Below, piece after piece: positions 52,875 through 62,413 of a stretch of DNA of 64,000 bases; the stretch's first letter is position 1, and each line of letters begins with the position of its first letter. Under the pieces are notes generated by a model. That model was not told the DNA's origin and ran no database searches. It worked only from the letters and a program-made list of their open reading frames with translations. Where the stretch lies: assembly GCF_018861125.1 (NCBI RefSeq), contig NZ_JAHKQN010000020.1, positions 313,831 to 377,830 on the forward strand. The letters run 5' to 3'. This stretch comes from Cellulophaga baltica. GTDB lineage: Bacteria > Bacteroidota > Bacteroidia > Flavobacteriales > Flavobacteriaceae. The translations under genes were made by a program, and so were the position numbers.

Positions 52875-53641
52875 TGATTCAAGTAAACGATTTACATAAA
52901 TCTTTCGGAGAAAATAAAATTTTAAAAGGGGTTACCACTTCTTTTGAAAAAGGAAAAACAAATCTAATTATTGGACAGAGTGGATCAGGTAAAACTGTTT
53001 TCTTAAAATGTTTGCTTGGTTTGTTTGAGCCAGAAACTGGATATATTTGTTATGATGACAGAACCTACTCTAGCCTTTCTGCTGATGAAAAACGTGATTT
53101 ACGCCAAGAGATGGGAATGGTTTTTCAAGGGAGCGCTTTGTTTGATTCTATGACTGTTGAAGGTAATGTAATGTTCCCGTTAGAAATGTTTACGAAACAA
53201 TCAAAATCTGAAATGCAAGACAGAGTGAATACTGTTTTAAAACGTGTTAATCTTGATAATGCTCATGAAAAATACCCGGCAGAAATATCAGGAGGTATGC
53301 AAAAAAGAGTTGCTATTGCCAGAGCGATAGTAATGAACCCAAAATATCTTTTTTGCGATGAACCAAATTCTGGCTTAGATCCTAAAACAGCTATATTAAT
53401 TGATAACCTTATTCAAGAAATTACAGAAGAATACGACATTACCACTGTGATAAATACACATGATATGAATTCAGTTATGGAAATTGGCCAGAAAATATTA
53501 TTCTTAAAGAATGGCCATAAAGAATGGGAAGGCACAAACAAAGAAATATTTAAGACGGATAATGAAGCTGTAACTGACTTTGTTTATTCCTCTGAATTAT
53601 TTAAAAAAGTAAGACAAATGTATATTGAAGAACGCAACTAG
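52874..53641 (+). CDS. mlaF: MlaF-type ABC transporter ATP-binding protein
   Basis: The start chosen is ATG 52874, which shares one base with the mlaE stop. The 255-residue ATPase has Walker A GQSGSGKT, the ISGGMQKRVAIARA signature, Walker B YLFCDEPNSGLDP and the switch His in VINTHDMNS. It drives phospholipid traffic with MlaE. The MCE-domain protein (MlaD) is not adjacent, so that part must be elsewhere. The 3' end overlaps the convergent DUF389 gene by 4 bp. Confidence 0.93.
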   Translation: MIQVNDLHKSFGENKILKGVTTSFEKGKTNLIIGQSGSGKTVFLKCLLGLFEPETGYICYDDRTYSSLSADEKRDLRQEMGMVFQGSALFDSMTVEGNVMFPLEMFTKQSKSEMQDRVNTVLKRVNLDNAHEKYPAEISGGMQKRVAIARAIVMNPKYLFCDEPNSGLDPKTAILIDNLIQEITEEYDITTVINTHDMNSVMEIGQKILFLKNGHKEWEGTNKEIFKTDNEAVTDFVYSSELFKKVRQMYIEERN

Positions 53642-55152
53642 TCTGTTACTTCTCTTACCTGAATTTTATTGTTTTTCAACCTTAATTTTAACCACTCAGA
53701 TATTTTTTTAAGGTCAGCGTCTTTATCTTTTCGTTTTGTTTTTTCTTTCCAATTAATTTCAAAAACCGGAATAGTATCCATTTTTTCAAAATCTGTTCTT
53801 ATAGTGTATGAATACCCCATTGAAGCTAGGCTTTCATAATTAGCTTTAGCTTCTACACTAACATCTTTAAATGGTATTTGTGTTGAAACTAATTTCTTTA
53901 GCTGGACTAATTCTTTTTCTAACAAAACAATTTTTTCTTCCTTACCTAACAATTCCGATTTCTTAGATTGGTAAAGTTCTTCAACATACTTCATTTGATC
54001 TATTTCTTTATTTTTAGATCCTTGAATTATCTTGAGTTTAGTATTTTTTAATTCTTTATACTTTTCATTTTTAGCATCATTCCAAGTAGAAATTATATTA
54101 TCTGGGACTAATTCTTCACCCATAAACATTACCTCAATAACCGATTGCTTTTTTTCTTCATCACTACCAAAAATCATTTCGTATAACGATTGATCTCCAC
54201 CATGATATTGAATATTAGTTAAATTATCCAAATACAAACCATTACCTGAAAACTGATATTTAGCAATATTTTCTGAAATAAATTCCCTGGCTTGACTTTT
54301 ATAATTTGACTCTTTCCAAGCTTTATAAAAAGTCCAACTTGCAGGAACCATAACTAATATTGCAACGAGTGAGGCTACTCTACTAATGAACCTACGACGC
54401 TCTGAATTAGCATAACGAACCATTGGAAAACGCAATATTTTTATTACTAAAAACGTAGCTAAACCAATAAATATAGTATTAATAGTAAACAAATACATAG
54501 CACCACTCGCGTAATCCCAATTGCCAATTGCCAGTCCAAAACCAACTGTACATAAAGGTGGCATTAAAGCTGTTGCAATTGCTACACCAAAAATAACACT
54601 CGCTATTGTTCCTTTTTTAGCACGAGCAATTACCAATGCCAAACCACCAAAAAAGGCAATTAAAACGTCACGAATATCCGGTGCTGTACGTGCTAACAAC
54701 TCAGAAGATTCGTCTCGTAAAGGAAAAAACTTAAAAAATAAAAATGCAGTTAGGATACTTAAAACTACCATTACACCAAAATTCTTTAAAGAACGTCTTA
54801 GCGTATCAATATCATTGATTGCTAATGACAACCCCATACCTAAAATAGGCCCCATTAGTGGCGATATAAGCATGGCTCCAATTACCACTGCTGTAGAATT
54901 TGCATTTAAACCTATAGATGCAATAAATATAGAACAAATCAAAATCCAAGAGGTGTGTCCTTTAAAAGGTATATCTGCTACTATAGATTCTCGTGTAGCT
55001 TCTTGATCTGTATTATTTCGAATATCTAATAATTCAGAAAGAAACTCTTTTGTAGATTCTATTAACCCCTTAAAGTCCTTTTTTACCTCATCACCTTTAG
55101 CTTTTTCATCGCTATTCGGCGTGATATGATCTTTATCTAATTTTTTATTCAT
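53638..55152 (-). CDS. DUF389 family membrane protein
   Basis: The 504-residue product has a cytosolic N-terminal part of about 60 residues. A DUF389 membrane domain follows (IGLNANSTAVVIGAMLISPLMGPILGMG, then FGVAIATALMPPLCTVGFGLA). After roughly residue 275 comes a long C-terminal domain rich in Lys and Glu with a coiled-coil stretch (about 390-425). Function is unknown; some members are proposed transporters. It lies 3 bp behind manC in the same direction. Confidence 0.88.
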   Translation of the reverse strand: MNKKLDKDHITPNSDEKAKGDEVKKDFKGLIESTKEFLSELLDIRNNTDQEATRESIVADIPFKGHTSWILICSIFIASIGLNANSTAVVIGAMLISPLMGPILGMGLSLAINDIDTLRRSLKNFGVMVVLSILTAFLFFKFFPLRDESSELLARTAPDIRDVLIAFFGGLALVIARAKKGTIASVIFGVAIATALMPPLCTVGFGLAIGNWDYASGAMYLFTINTIFIGLATFLVIKILRFPMVRYANSERRRFISRVASLVAILVMVPASWTFYKAWKESNYKSQAREFISENIAKYQFSGNGLYLDNLTNIQYHGGDQSLYEMIFGSDEEKKQSVIEVMFMGEELVPDNIISTWNDAKNEKYKELKNTKLKIIQGSKNKEIDQMKYVEELYQSKKSELLGKEEKIVLLEKELVQLKKLVSTQIPFKDVSVEAKANYESLASMGYSYTIRTDFEKMDTIPVFEINWKEKTKRKDKDADLKKISEWLKLRLKNNKIQVREVTD

Positions 55153-55155
55153 TTT

Positions 55156-56235
55156 TTAGGTATACTGTTTCCCAAATTTATCCTTTACCTTTACAAGTAC
55201 TTGCTTAATATCTTGCTCTTTAGACTTTGGGTATATTAACAAAACGTCCTCTTTATCAACTATAATGTAATCGCTTAAACCATCAACAACAACAACTTTG
55301 TCTTTCTCTGATCTAATCATATTACCATTAGCATCTTCAGTTAATAATTTACTGTTTACTACAGCATTATTAGCATCGTCTTTATCTAACTTATCATAAA
55401 GAGAACCCCAAGTACCTAAATCGTTCCAGTCAAATGTAGCTGGCTGCACATAAATACTTTTTGAATTTTCTAAGATTGCATAATCAATAGAAATATTTTC
55501 TGCTTTAGGATAGTTTTCATTTATAAACGCCTGTTCTTCACTTGTATTGTAAACCGGCAATCCTTTTTCAAATAATTCAAACTGTGAAGGTTGGAAATTT
55601 TTAAAAGCATCAACAATAGTTTTTACACTCCACATAAAAATTCCTGCATTCCAAAGAAAATTACCTTGTGCTAAAAAATCTTTAGCAGTTTCATAATCAG
55701 GTTTTTCTCTAAACTGATTTACTTTCTTTAAACTATCTGTACTGTTTTTATCAAATTCAATATAACCAAAACCTGTATTAGGAAAAGTTGGTGTGATACC
55801 CAAAGTGCATAATGAGTTTTCTTCTTCACACTTATCAAAACAAGCTTTTACATCGTTCGCAAAAGCAGTTTCATCCTCAATCCAGTGATCACTTGGTGCC
55901 ACAATCATTACAGCATCAGGATTTTGTTTTTGTATTTTTAATGAAGCATATAAAATACAAGGAGCTGTATTACGCATAGCTGGCTCTAAAACAACTTGCT
56001 CTTGTTTTACCATTGGTAATTGCTCTAAAACTAAATCATTATAACGTTCATTCGTAAGAATTAAAATGTTTTCAATGGGAACAAATTTATTTAAACGTTG
56101 AAAGGTTTTTTGAATTAAAGTATCACCAGTACCCAACATATCATGAAATTGTTTAGGGTATTCTGATGTACTTATAGGCCAAAATCTTGAACCTACTCCA
56201 CCTGCCATTAAAACTGCGTAATAATTCTTATTCAT
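55156..56235 (-). CDS. manC: Mannose-1-phosphate guanylyltransferase
   Basis: The 359-residue product begins YAVLMAGGVGSRFWPIS, the pyrophosphorylase motif, and continues with VAPSDHWIEDE and FREKPDYETAKDFL. It makes GDP-mannose from mannose-1-phosphate and GTP for surface polysaccharides and glycosylation. The length is that of the single-domain form without an isomerase half. The SprT-like gene ends only 5 bp upstream, so they share a transcript. Confidence 0.93.
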   Translation of the reverse strand: MNKNYYAVLMAGGVGSRFWPISTSEYPKQFHDMLGTGDTLIQKTFQRLNKFVPIENILILTNERYNDLVLEQLPMVKQEQVVLEPAMRNTAPCILYASLKIQKQNPDAVMIVAPSDHWIEDETAFANDVKACFDKCEEENSLCTLGITPTFPNTGFGYIEFDKNSTDSLKKVNQFREKPDYETAKDFLAQGNFLWNAGIFMWSVKTIVDAFKNFQPSQFELFEKGLPVYNTSEEQAFINENYPKAENISIDYAILENSKSIYVQPATFDWNDLGTWGSLYDKLDKDDANNAVVNSKLLTEDANGNMIRSEKDKVVVVDGLSDYIIVDKEDVLLIYPKSKEQDIKQVLVKVKDKFGKQYT

Positions 56236-56240
56236 AACTT

Positions 56241-56843
56241 TTAGTTTTTTATCAATTCTACTTCTGCATTGGGTTGAAACAAGTAGGTTTTACCTGAATT
56301 TACTTCAACACATTCATATCGTTTAATTTTTCTATTTCCTTTTTGAAATATTCGTCCATTATTAATTCTAAAAATACTACCAATGGGCAATTCAAAAACA
56401 TGCGTACTATCTTTATAGGTTGCATCATATTGCTTTAAAGCTAATGACAATTTTGCATCTGTATCGCTACTTGCAGATGGGTTTCTAAAATGATTCGCTA
56501 CTAATGGTAATACTTTACTAGGAAAAACTTCAGGATGTATTAAAGGCAACATTAATACTTGAAAAGTTTTTTTCCACTCTAAACCGTGGGGTTTAATAGT
56601 TCGTCCGTATTTTTCAAAAGCAACTAAGTGAGCTATCTCATGAACCAATGTAATTAAAAACCGATACTTATTTAAAGATGAGTTTACTGTTATTTTATGT
56701 GTACCATCGGGTAATCTTCTATAATCACCATGGCGCGTAACACGTTGATTTACAATTTTTAAATTAACACTATTTTCCTTTATTAATCCAATGCATAAAT
56801 CTACAGCTCTTTCAGGAAGGTATTTTTCAAGTGTCCTACGCAT
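56241..56843 (-). CDS. SprT-like metalloprotease-domain protein
   Basis: The 200-residue product has the HEIAH zinc motif at 68-72 followed by KPHGLEWKK, where the His is the likely third ligand. A beta-rich C-terminal part ends FRINNGRIFQKGNRKIKRYECVEVNSGKTYLF, similar to the zinc-ribbon-like end of SprT but without clear Cys ligands. SprT-like proteins may act on DNA-protein crosslinks; the bacterial role is unproven. Confidence 0.85.
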   Translation of the reverse strand: MRRTLEKYLPERAVDLCIGLIKENSVNLKIVNQRVTRHGDYRRLPDGTHKITVNSSLNKYRFLITLVHEIAHLVAFEKYGRTIKPHGLEWKKTFQVLMLPLIHPEVFPSKVLPLVANHFRNPSASSDTDAKLSLALKQYDATYKDSTHVFELPIGSIFRINNGRIFQKGNRKIKRYECVEVNSGKTYLFQPNAEVELIKN

Positions 56844-56928
56844 AAAACAAAAATAACATAAATATCAAATAATAAGCGATATACATTTTATTTAATATAA
56901 ATATAATAATAGACTTCTTTGACTCGGT

Positions 56929-57150
56929 TTAGTTATTGTAAAAGCGGACTAGAACATAACCATTCTTTGTTTTTCTATAATGATTTCCGTTCCAAAAATA
57001 GTATCGTTTTCCTTTTACTTTTACAACCTTATAAACTGTAGGCCTGTTTTTAATTACAACTCTGTTTGTTGAAGGTGATGCAACTCTTTGAGTACATGAA
57101 GCTAAACCTATTACTAATAAACTAAAAACAGTTATTACATAAATTTTCAT
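56929..57150 (-). CDS. Small basic lipoprotein
   Basis: The 73-residue product has a lipoprotein signal with Cys19 (IGLASCTQ). A short basic beta-rich domain follows (RYYFWNGNHYRKTKNGYVLVRF). This resembles small DUF6515-like lipoproteins of Bacteroidota, but I cannot be sure. Function is unknown. Confidence 0.7.
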   Translation of the reverse strand: MKIYVITVFSLLVIGLASCTQRVASPSTNRVVIKNRPTVYKVVKVKGKRYYFWNGNHYRKTKNGYVLVRFYNN

Positions 57151-57220
57151 TATATAAATATTTAATTTTTAAACACATATACCAAATAGCATGTGAAGTT
57201 TTAAAATGATTTTTATTTTA

Positions 57221-57901
57221 CTAAGGAGTTGTACTACTTACTTGTAGCATTTTACCATTATAAAATTTATTTCCTGTTAAAGCAAATTCTTTTATATAAG
57301 ATGCTATTTCTAATGCTGTATTGGGTGCTTTATAACCAGGGAAAGCTTCTTCTAACATTTCAGTTTGAACAGCGCCTAAGGCTAACACATTAAATGAAGG
57401 CCCATTTTCTTTAAATTCTTCTGCCCAAAGCTCTGTGAGCGTAATAACAGCTGCCTTACTAGAGCTGTAAGCTGTTAAACCAGGAAATTTCATACTACCT
57501 TGAACACCCCCCATAGAACTTATAGTTACTACATGTCCTGTTTTGGGCATATTCGGTAATACAAGTTGTGTAACATTTGCCACACCAAACACATTAACCT
57601 TATACACTTCTTCAAATTCTGAAGGGGAAATTTCTAAAAATGGTTTATTTAATAATTTACCAGCATTATTAATTAAAACATCAACTTGTTTCCAATTTTC
57701 AGATACATAATTTTGAAGCTTTTGTAAATCTTCTTGTTGCGATAAATCAAAAGAAAAAGTATGAATATTTTTATGATTCAAACTTAAAATAGGTTTTTCA
57801 TTTCTTGATAATGCTAAAACCTGGTGCCCATCATCAGCGAAAAGCTTTGCCATTTCAAAACCAATTCCTCTACTTGAACCTGTAATAATAATATTTGCCA
57901 T
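57221..57901 (-). CDS. Short-chain dehydrogenase/reductase
   Basis: The 226-residue product has the NAD(P) motif TGSSRGIG (7-14), NNAG in LINNAGKLLNK, catalytic Ser in ISSMGGVQGS, and YSSSKAA with Tyr and Lys. It is a classical SDR with short C-terminus; the substrate is unknown. It starts 2 bp after the M28 peptidase stop, in the same operon. Confidence 0.92.
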   Translation of the reverse strand: MANIIITGSSRGIGFEMAKLFADDGHQVLALSRNEKPILSLNHKNIHTFSFDLSQQEDLQKLQNYVSENWKQVDVLINNAGKLLNKPFLEISPSEFEEVYKVNVFGVANVTQLVLPNMPKTGHVVTISSMGGVQGSMKFPGLTAYSSSKAAVITLTELWAEEFKENGPSFNVLALGAVQTEMLEEAFPGYKAPNTALEIASYIKEFALTGNKFYNGKMLQVSSTTP

Positions 57902-57903
57902 TC

Positions 57904-58911
57904 TTAAAATTTAATTTCTTTTGTTGGTGCATTCGTAATTCCTTCAACCATAGGAATCACCTTATTTACCAAGCCAGCTATAAAAGAGAAATCCATAAGC
58001 TCAACCTCATCATCAACACCATGATAATGGTTGAAATTTGTAAAATCAAAAGTACAAAATGTTTGAGAAGGCACGTTAAATGCACTATAAAATGGATAAT
58101 TATCTGAACGCTTGAATAAATTATACTTTTTTGCTTCTGGCAAAAAACCTACTAATTTACCTTTAGCATATTTATTAGCAATAGCAGCCATATTTGATTC
58201 TTCATAACCTGTCAAATACATGGTGTAACTTTTATTTACTAGTGGCACCCCAACCATTTCAAAATTGAGCATCACATATAAATCTAAATTTTCTTCTTTT
58301 AATTTTTTAGACAGGTGTTTTGACCCCAAGAGCCCTTTTTCTTCTGCACTAAACAAAGAAAAAATCAATGTTCTTTTATTTGTTTTTGTATTGCCAAAAT
58401 AACGAGCTAATTCCAATACTGTACTTGTTCCTGATGCATTATCGTTAGCTCCATTTGCAATATCATCTCCATTAACAGCTTTAATATGACCGATATGATC
58501 ATAATGAGCACCAATAATTATAACCTCATTTTTTAAAACTGGATCATTACCTTCTATTACACCAACAACATTATATGATGTCTTATTATAATTAGACAAA
58601 GTGTCTTTATAGATTTTAAAATAAGGCTTTACATTATTTTCTTTAAAAATATTTTCAATAAAATTAGCCGCTTTCTCTATTCCTTCGCTTCCCGAGTCCC
58701 TACCTTCTAAATCATCAGAAGCTAAAAAACTCATCAACTCTTCAATTCTATCTGAGCTTGAAAATTGTACTTCATTAGAAGATATTGCCACAGGAGTTAC
58801 TTTTTCTTTTTCTGTTACCGGTGTGATATCAGCCAGATTAGTTTCTTTCATTTTTACAGTTCCGCAACTTAAAAACAAAGCTAATGGAATAGTACAGATT
58901 AATGTTTTCAT
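57904..58911 (-). CDS. M28 family zinc peptidase, lipoprotein
   Basis: The start is chosen at ATG 58911 (MKTLICT); an upstream in-frame ATG at 58920 is also possible. The 335-residue product has a lipoprotein signal with Cys16 (LFLSCGTV). The M28 zinc sites are in IIGAHYDHIG, GANDNASGTSTVLELARYF, FSAEEKGLLGS and FNHYHGVDDEVELMD. It is an aminopeptidase, probably on the outer membrane or in the periplasm. Confidence 0.91.
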   Translation of the reverse strand: MKTLICTIPLALFLSCGTVKMKETNLADITPVTEKEKVTPVAISSNEVQFSSSDRIEELMSFLASDDLEGRDSGSEGIEKAANFIENIFKENNVKPYFKIYKDTLSNYNKTSYNVVGVIEGNDPVLKNEVIIIGAHYDHIGHIKAVNGDDIANGANDNASGTSTVLELARYFGNTKTNKRTLIFSLFSAEEKGLLGSKHLSKKLKEENLDLYVMLNFEMVGVPLVNKSYTMYLTGYEESNMAAIANKYAKGKLVGFLPEAKKYNLFKRSDNYPFYSAFNVPSQTFCTFDFTNFNHYHGVDDEVELMDFSFIAGLVNKVIPMVEGITNAPTKEIKF

Positions 58912-58935
58912 ATAAATCATTTAAGAATTAAAGAT

Positions 58936-58966
58936 AAAAAAGCACCCTAATTACTTAGGATGCTTT
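58936..58966 (-). terminator. Terminator of pdhC
   Basis: On the minus strand AAAGCATCCTAA (58966-58955) pairs with TTAGGGTGCTTT (58950-58939), with G-U pairs and a 4-nt loop. A U tract follows. Confidence 0.82.
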
Positions 58967-58992
58967 ACATATAAATTCGCTTTTATTATTAA

Positions 58993-60600
58993 TTACGCCA
59001 GCATTGTCACTGGGTTTTCAATAAATGCTTTTAATGTTTGTAAAAATTGAGCTGCTGTTGCACCATCAACTGTTCTATGATCACAAGCTAAAGTAAGTTT
59101 CATCGTGTTACCTACAACAATTTGACCATCTTTAACAACAGGCTTTTCTATAATAGCACCTACTGATAAGATTGCAGAATTTGGTTGATTGATAATAGAA
59201 GTAAAACTTTCAATACCGAACATACCAAGGTTAGACACTGTAAATGTACTACCTTCCATTTCTGCAGGAGTCAACTTTTTATTACGTGCTTTACCTGCTA
59301 GCTCTCTAACAGAACCTCCAATTTGAGATAATGCCATTTGATCTGTAAACTTGAGTACAGGAACAACTAAACCATCTTCTACAGCTACAGCTACACCAAC
59401 ATGAACATGCTTATTGAACATAGTTGTATCACCTTTCCAAGAAGTGTTTATTTGCGGATGCTTAATTAAAGCCATAGCACATGCTTTAACCACCATATCA
59501 TTAAATGATACTTTAGTATCTGGCAAGCTATTAATTTGAACTCTTGAAGCTTTTGCATTATCCATATCCACCTCAATGTTAAGGTAGTAATGAGGAGCCG
59601 TAAATTTAGATTCACCTAAACGCTTAGCAATAACCTTACGCATTTGGTTGTTCTTAACTTCTTCAAAACCTTCTTGACCAACAGGAACTGCAACAGAAGC
59701 TGATGCACTTGCAGTAGGAGTTGCTGGTGCAGGAACAAAGTTCTCAACATCTTTCTTTACAATTCTTCCATTATCACCAGTTCCTTTAACTTGAGTTAAG
59801 TTTACTCCTTTTTCAGAAGCTATTTTTTTAGCTAATGGCGAAGCAAAAACACGTTGTCCGTCATTAGTATTAACAGGTGCTGTCGCAGCAACTGTTTCTG
59901 CTTCTTTTTTAGCCGGAGCACTAGGTGCATCTGTTTTTGCTGGAGCTTCTTTTTTAGGAGCTGAAGCCGGTTTTGAATTTAAAATAGCATCAACATCTGT
60001 TCCGTCAGGACCAATAACAGCTAAAACAGCATCAACAGGTGATGATTCACCTTCTTGAATACCTACGTATAATAAAGTACCAGAGTAGAAAGATTCAAAC
60101 TCCATTGTAGCTTTATCAGTTTCTATTTCTGCAAGAATATCACCTTCTTCAACTTTATCACCTACTTTTTTCAACCAAGTAGCTACAGTACCTTCTTCCA
60201 TAGTATCACTAAGGCGAGGCATTTTAACAACTTCAACTCCCTCAGGAATTTCAGTTGTAGCTTCAGATGAAGTAGTTTCTTCCGCAGGAGTTTCTTCTTC
60301 AGCAACTTCTGGTGTTTCAGCAGGAGCACTAGCACCATTAATTAATGCTGAAATATCTTCACCTTCTTCACCAATTATAGCTAAAAGAGTGTCAACTGGC
60401 GCACCATCACCTTCTTGAATTCCGATATGCAGTAAAGTTCCTTCTTGAAAAGATTCAAACTCCATTGTAGCTTTATCTGTTTCAATTTCAGCTAATATGT
60501 CGCCTTCTTCAACTTTATCTCCTACTTGTTTTAACCACTTAGCGACTGTACCTTCTTCCATGGTATCACTAAGTCTTGGCATATTAATTATTTCAGCCAT
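58993..60600 (-). CDS. pdhC: Pyruvate dehydrogenase complex dihydrolipoamide acetyltransferase (E2)
   Basis: The 535-residue product has two lipoyl domains, with the modified lysines at 43 and 163 in IETDKATMEFES. Ala/Pro/Glu-rich linkers separate them, and a peripheral-subunit-binding domain (VFASPLAKKIASEKGVNL) follows. The catalytic domain ends in CDHRTVDGATAAQFL. It transfers acetyl from lipoamide to CoA in the pyruvate dehydrogenase complex. The two lipoyl-coding stretches are so similar that they form a direct DNA repeat. pdhA precedes it by 4 bp. Confidence 0.96.
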   Translation of the reverse strand: MAEIINMPRLSDTMEEGTVAKWLKQVGDKVEEGDILAEIETDKATMEFESFQEGTLLHIGIQEGDGAPVDTLLAIIGEEGEDISALINGASAPAETPEVAEEETPAEETTSSEATTEIPEGVEVVKMPRLSDTMEEGTVATWLKKVGDKVEEGDILAEIETDKATMEFESFYSGTLLYVGIQEGESSPVDAVLAVIGPDGTDVDAILNSKPASAPKKEAPAKTDAPSAPAKKEAETVAATAPVNTNDGQRVFASPLAKKIASEKGVNLTQVKGTGDNGRIVKKDVENFVPAPATPTASASASVAVPVGQEGFEEVKNNQMRKVIAKRLGESKFTAPHYYLNIEVDMDNAKASRVQINSLPDTKVSFNDMVVKACAMALIKHPQINTSWKGDTTMFNKHVHVGVAVAVEDGLVVPVLKFTDQMALSQIGGSVRELAGKARNKKLTPAEMEGSTFTVSNLGMFGIESFTSIINQPNSAILSVGAIIEKPVVKDGQIVVGNTMKLTLACDHRTVDGATAAQFLQTLKAFIENPVTMLA

Positions 60601-60604
60601 CTAA

Positions 60605-61603
60605 CTATAATTTATGTTGTAAAAATGGATAATCTTCTTGTTCGTAAACCATATCGTACATTTGGTTTACCGGAGGGAAATCTGATTCTTCTGCAAATTT
60701 CTCACATTCAGAAACTAAAGATTTCACTTTTTTATTGATTGCTTCAATTTCATCTTCAGAAGCATATTTTTTATCTTTAATTACATCAAGTACTTGAGTA
60801 ATTGGATCTATTTTTTTGTATTCCTCAACTTCATCTTTAGTTCTATAATGTTGAGCATCTGACATAGAATGACCTCTATATCTATATGTTTTCATTTCTA
60901 AGAAAGTTGGTCCGCCACCAGTTCTTGCTCTTTCAATAGCTTTACTCATTTCTTTTGCTACAGTTACAGGGTCCATTCCGTCAACTGGCCCACATGGCAT
61001 TTCATAACCAAGACCTAATTTCCAAATATCTGTAGAATATGATGTTCTTGCTACTGAAGTACCCATTGCATAACCATTATTTTCACAAATAAATACAACT
61101 GGCAACTGCCATAACATTGCTAAGTTAAAAGATTCGTGTAATGAACCTTGTCTTACAGCACCATCACCCATGTAGCACAAAGTAACAGCATCACTTTTTT
61201 TGTACTTATCAGCAAAAGCTAAACCAGCTCCTAATGGAATTTGACCACCTACAATACCGTGACCTCCATAAAAACGGTGTTCTTTAGAGAAAATATGCAT
61301 AGACCCCCCCATACCTTGAGAAGTTCCAGTAACTTTTCCAAATAATTCCGCCATAACTCTTTTAGGATCCACACCCATACCAATTGGCTGTACGTGATTT
61401 CTATAAGCAGTTATCATTTTATCTTTAGAAAGATCCATTGCATGAAGTGCTCCTGCTAGAACAGCTTCCTGACCGTTATAAAGGTGTAAAAAACCTCTAA
61501 CTTTCTGTTGAATATAAACAGCTGCTAGTTTGTCCTCGAACTTTCTCCAGAACAACATATCTTCATACCATTTTAGGTAGACCTCTTTTGTGATTTTTTC
61601 CAT
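60605..61603 (-). CDS. pdhA: Pyruvate dehydrogenase E1 component alpha subunit
   Basis: The 332-residue product has the TPP-binding motif CYMGDGAVRQGSLHESFNLA to ENNGYAMGT and the RYRGHSMSD phosphorylation-loop-like region. It decarboxylates pyruvate together with an E1 beta subunit, which is not encoded in this window. The pdhA-pdhC order without pdhB is common in flavobacteria. A TATTTTTG box about 65 bp upstream (61675-61668) serves the operon. Confidence 0.96.
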   Translation of the reverse strand: MEKITKEVYLKWYEDMLFWRKFEDKLAAVYIQQKVRGFLHLYNGQEAVLAGALHAMDLSKDKMITAYRNHVQPIGMGVDPKRVMAELFGKVTGTSQGMGGSMHIFSKEHRFYGGHGIVGGQIPLGAGLAFADKYKKSDAVTLCYMGDGAVRQGSLHESFNLAMLWQLPVVFICENNGYAMGTSVARTSYSTDIWKLGLGYEMPCGPVDGMDPVTVAKEMSKAIERARTGGGPTFLEMKTYRYRGHSMSDAQHYRTKDEVEEYKKIDPITQVLDVIKDKKYASEDEIEAINKKVKSLVSECEKFAEESDFPPVNQMYDMVYEQEDYPFLQHKL

Positions 61604-61667
61604 TAAATGCGAATTTTTATAGAACTTGAATTACTTCTATTTCAACTTTAGAAGCAAAGATTGAAAA

Positions 61668-61675
61668 CAAAAATA
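61668..61675 (-). promoter_or_regulatory. -7 box of the pdhA-pdhC operon
   Basis: On the minus strand TATTTTTG matches TAnnTTTG and lies 64 bp before the pdhA ATG. No palindromic operator is seen around it. Confidence 0.55.
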
Positions 61676-61797
61676 CACATAGTAAATCAATCAGTGAAAA
61701 AAATTATTGAAAAACCGCTTCAACAATTAGAAAATAAACGAATCCTATAAGAAAAGTGAAAATTCTACTTAGAAATAAACAGCTAATTATAAAACAC

Positions 61798-62280
61798 TTA
61801 CAAAAAGCTATTATCAAAAGCCAAAGGAAGTATATCTGAAAGCGAATTAAACTTAATTACATTTCCTTTTTCCCCCATCATTAAAATTTTTACAGGCGTT
61901 TTTTGTTTTTGCTCATACTCTATCATTGCCTGCCTACAATTACCGCATGGTGCAGCAGGCTCATCAACTACGAAGTTTTTTGAAGTCGCTGTAATTGCGA
62001 TAGCTTTAATTGTTATCCCTGGAAATTTAGCTCCTGCATGAAAAATTGCTACACGCTCAGCACACAATCCTGATGGGTACGAAGCATTTTCTTGATTATT
62101 ACCTATAATAACTTCGCCATTTTCTAACAAAACAGCTGCTCCTACTTGAAAATTTGAATATGGTGCATATGCATTTGACCTTGCTCCAACAGCTTGCTCC
62201 ATAAGAGTAATATCTTCTGACTCCATATCACTTAAAGTAGCGTACACATTATAGTCAATTACTATTTGATGTTTTTTCAA
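61798..62280 (-). CDS. cdd: Cytidine deaminase
   Basis: The 160-residue product has the CAE zinc motif at 73-75 (SGLCAERVAIF) and the PCGNC motif with Cys112 and Cys115, plus SNAYAPYSNFQVGAAV. It deaminates cytidine and deoxycytidine. The start codon appears to be TTG (62280-62278), since no ATG is available close by. It lies between pdhA and porV in the usual flavobacterial order. Confidence 0.95.
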   Translation of the reverse strand: MKKHQIVIDYNVYATLSDMESEDITLMEQAVGARSNAYAPYSNFQVGAAVLLENGEVIIGNNQENASYPSGLCAERVAIFHAGAKFPGITIKAIAITATSKNFVVDEPAAPCGNCRQAMIEYEQKQKTPVKILMMGEKGNVIKFNSLSDILPLAFDNSFL

Positions 62281-62348
62281 TATTTCTATATTTAATTTTT
62301 TTGGATAGGAAAGTTAATGATTTTTATGTTTCATAAAACCATGTTAAA

Positions 62349-62390
62349 TAAAAAAATCCAAATTCGAATATTAAAATTCAAATTTGGATT
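62349..62390 (-). terminator. Terminator of porV
   Basis: On the minus strand AATCCAAATT (62390-62381) pairs with AATTTGGATT (62364-62355), with an inner GAAT/ATTC. A U tract of six or more bases follows, 23 bp beyond the porV stop. Confidence 0.85.
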
Positions 62391-62413
62391 CTTGTTTTAT
62401 AGCTTTTTAACTC

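Noticed and set aside
54521-55006. 161-codon ORF on the plus strand
   Set aside because: It is antisense to the membrane domain of the DUF389 gene, is made of low-information hydrophobic and basic residues, and has no signals of its own.
58993-60600. DNA direct repeat as a recombination or mobile element
   Set aside because: The repeat comes from the two near-identical lipoyl domains of PdhC, a normal feature of E2 enzymes.
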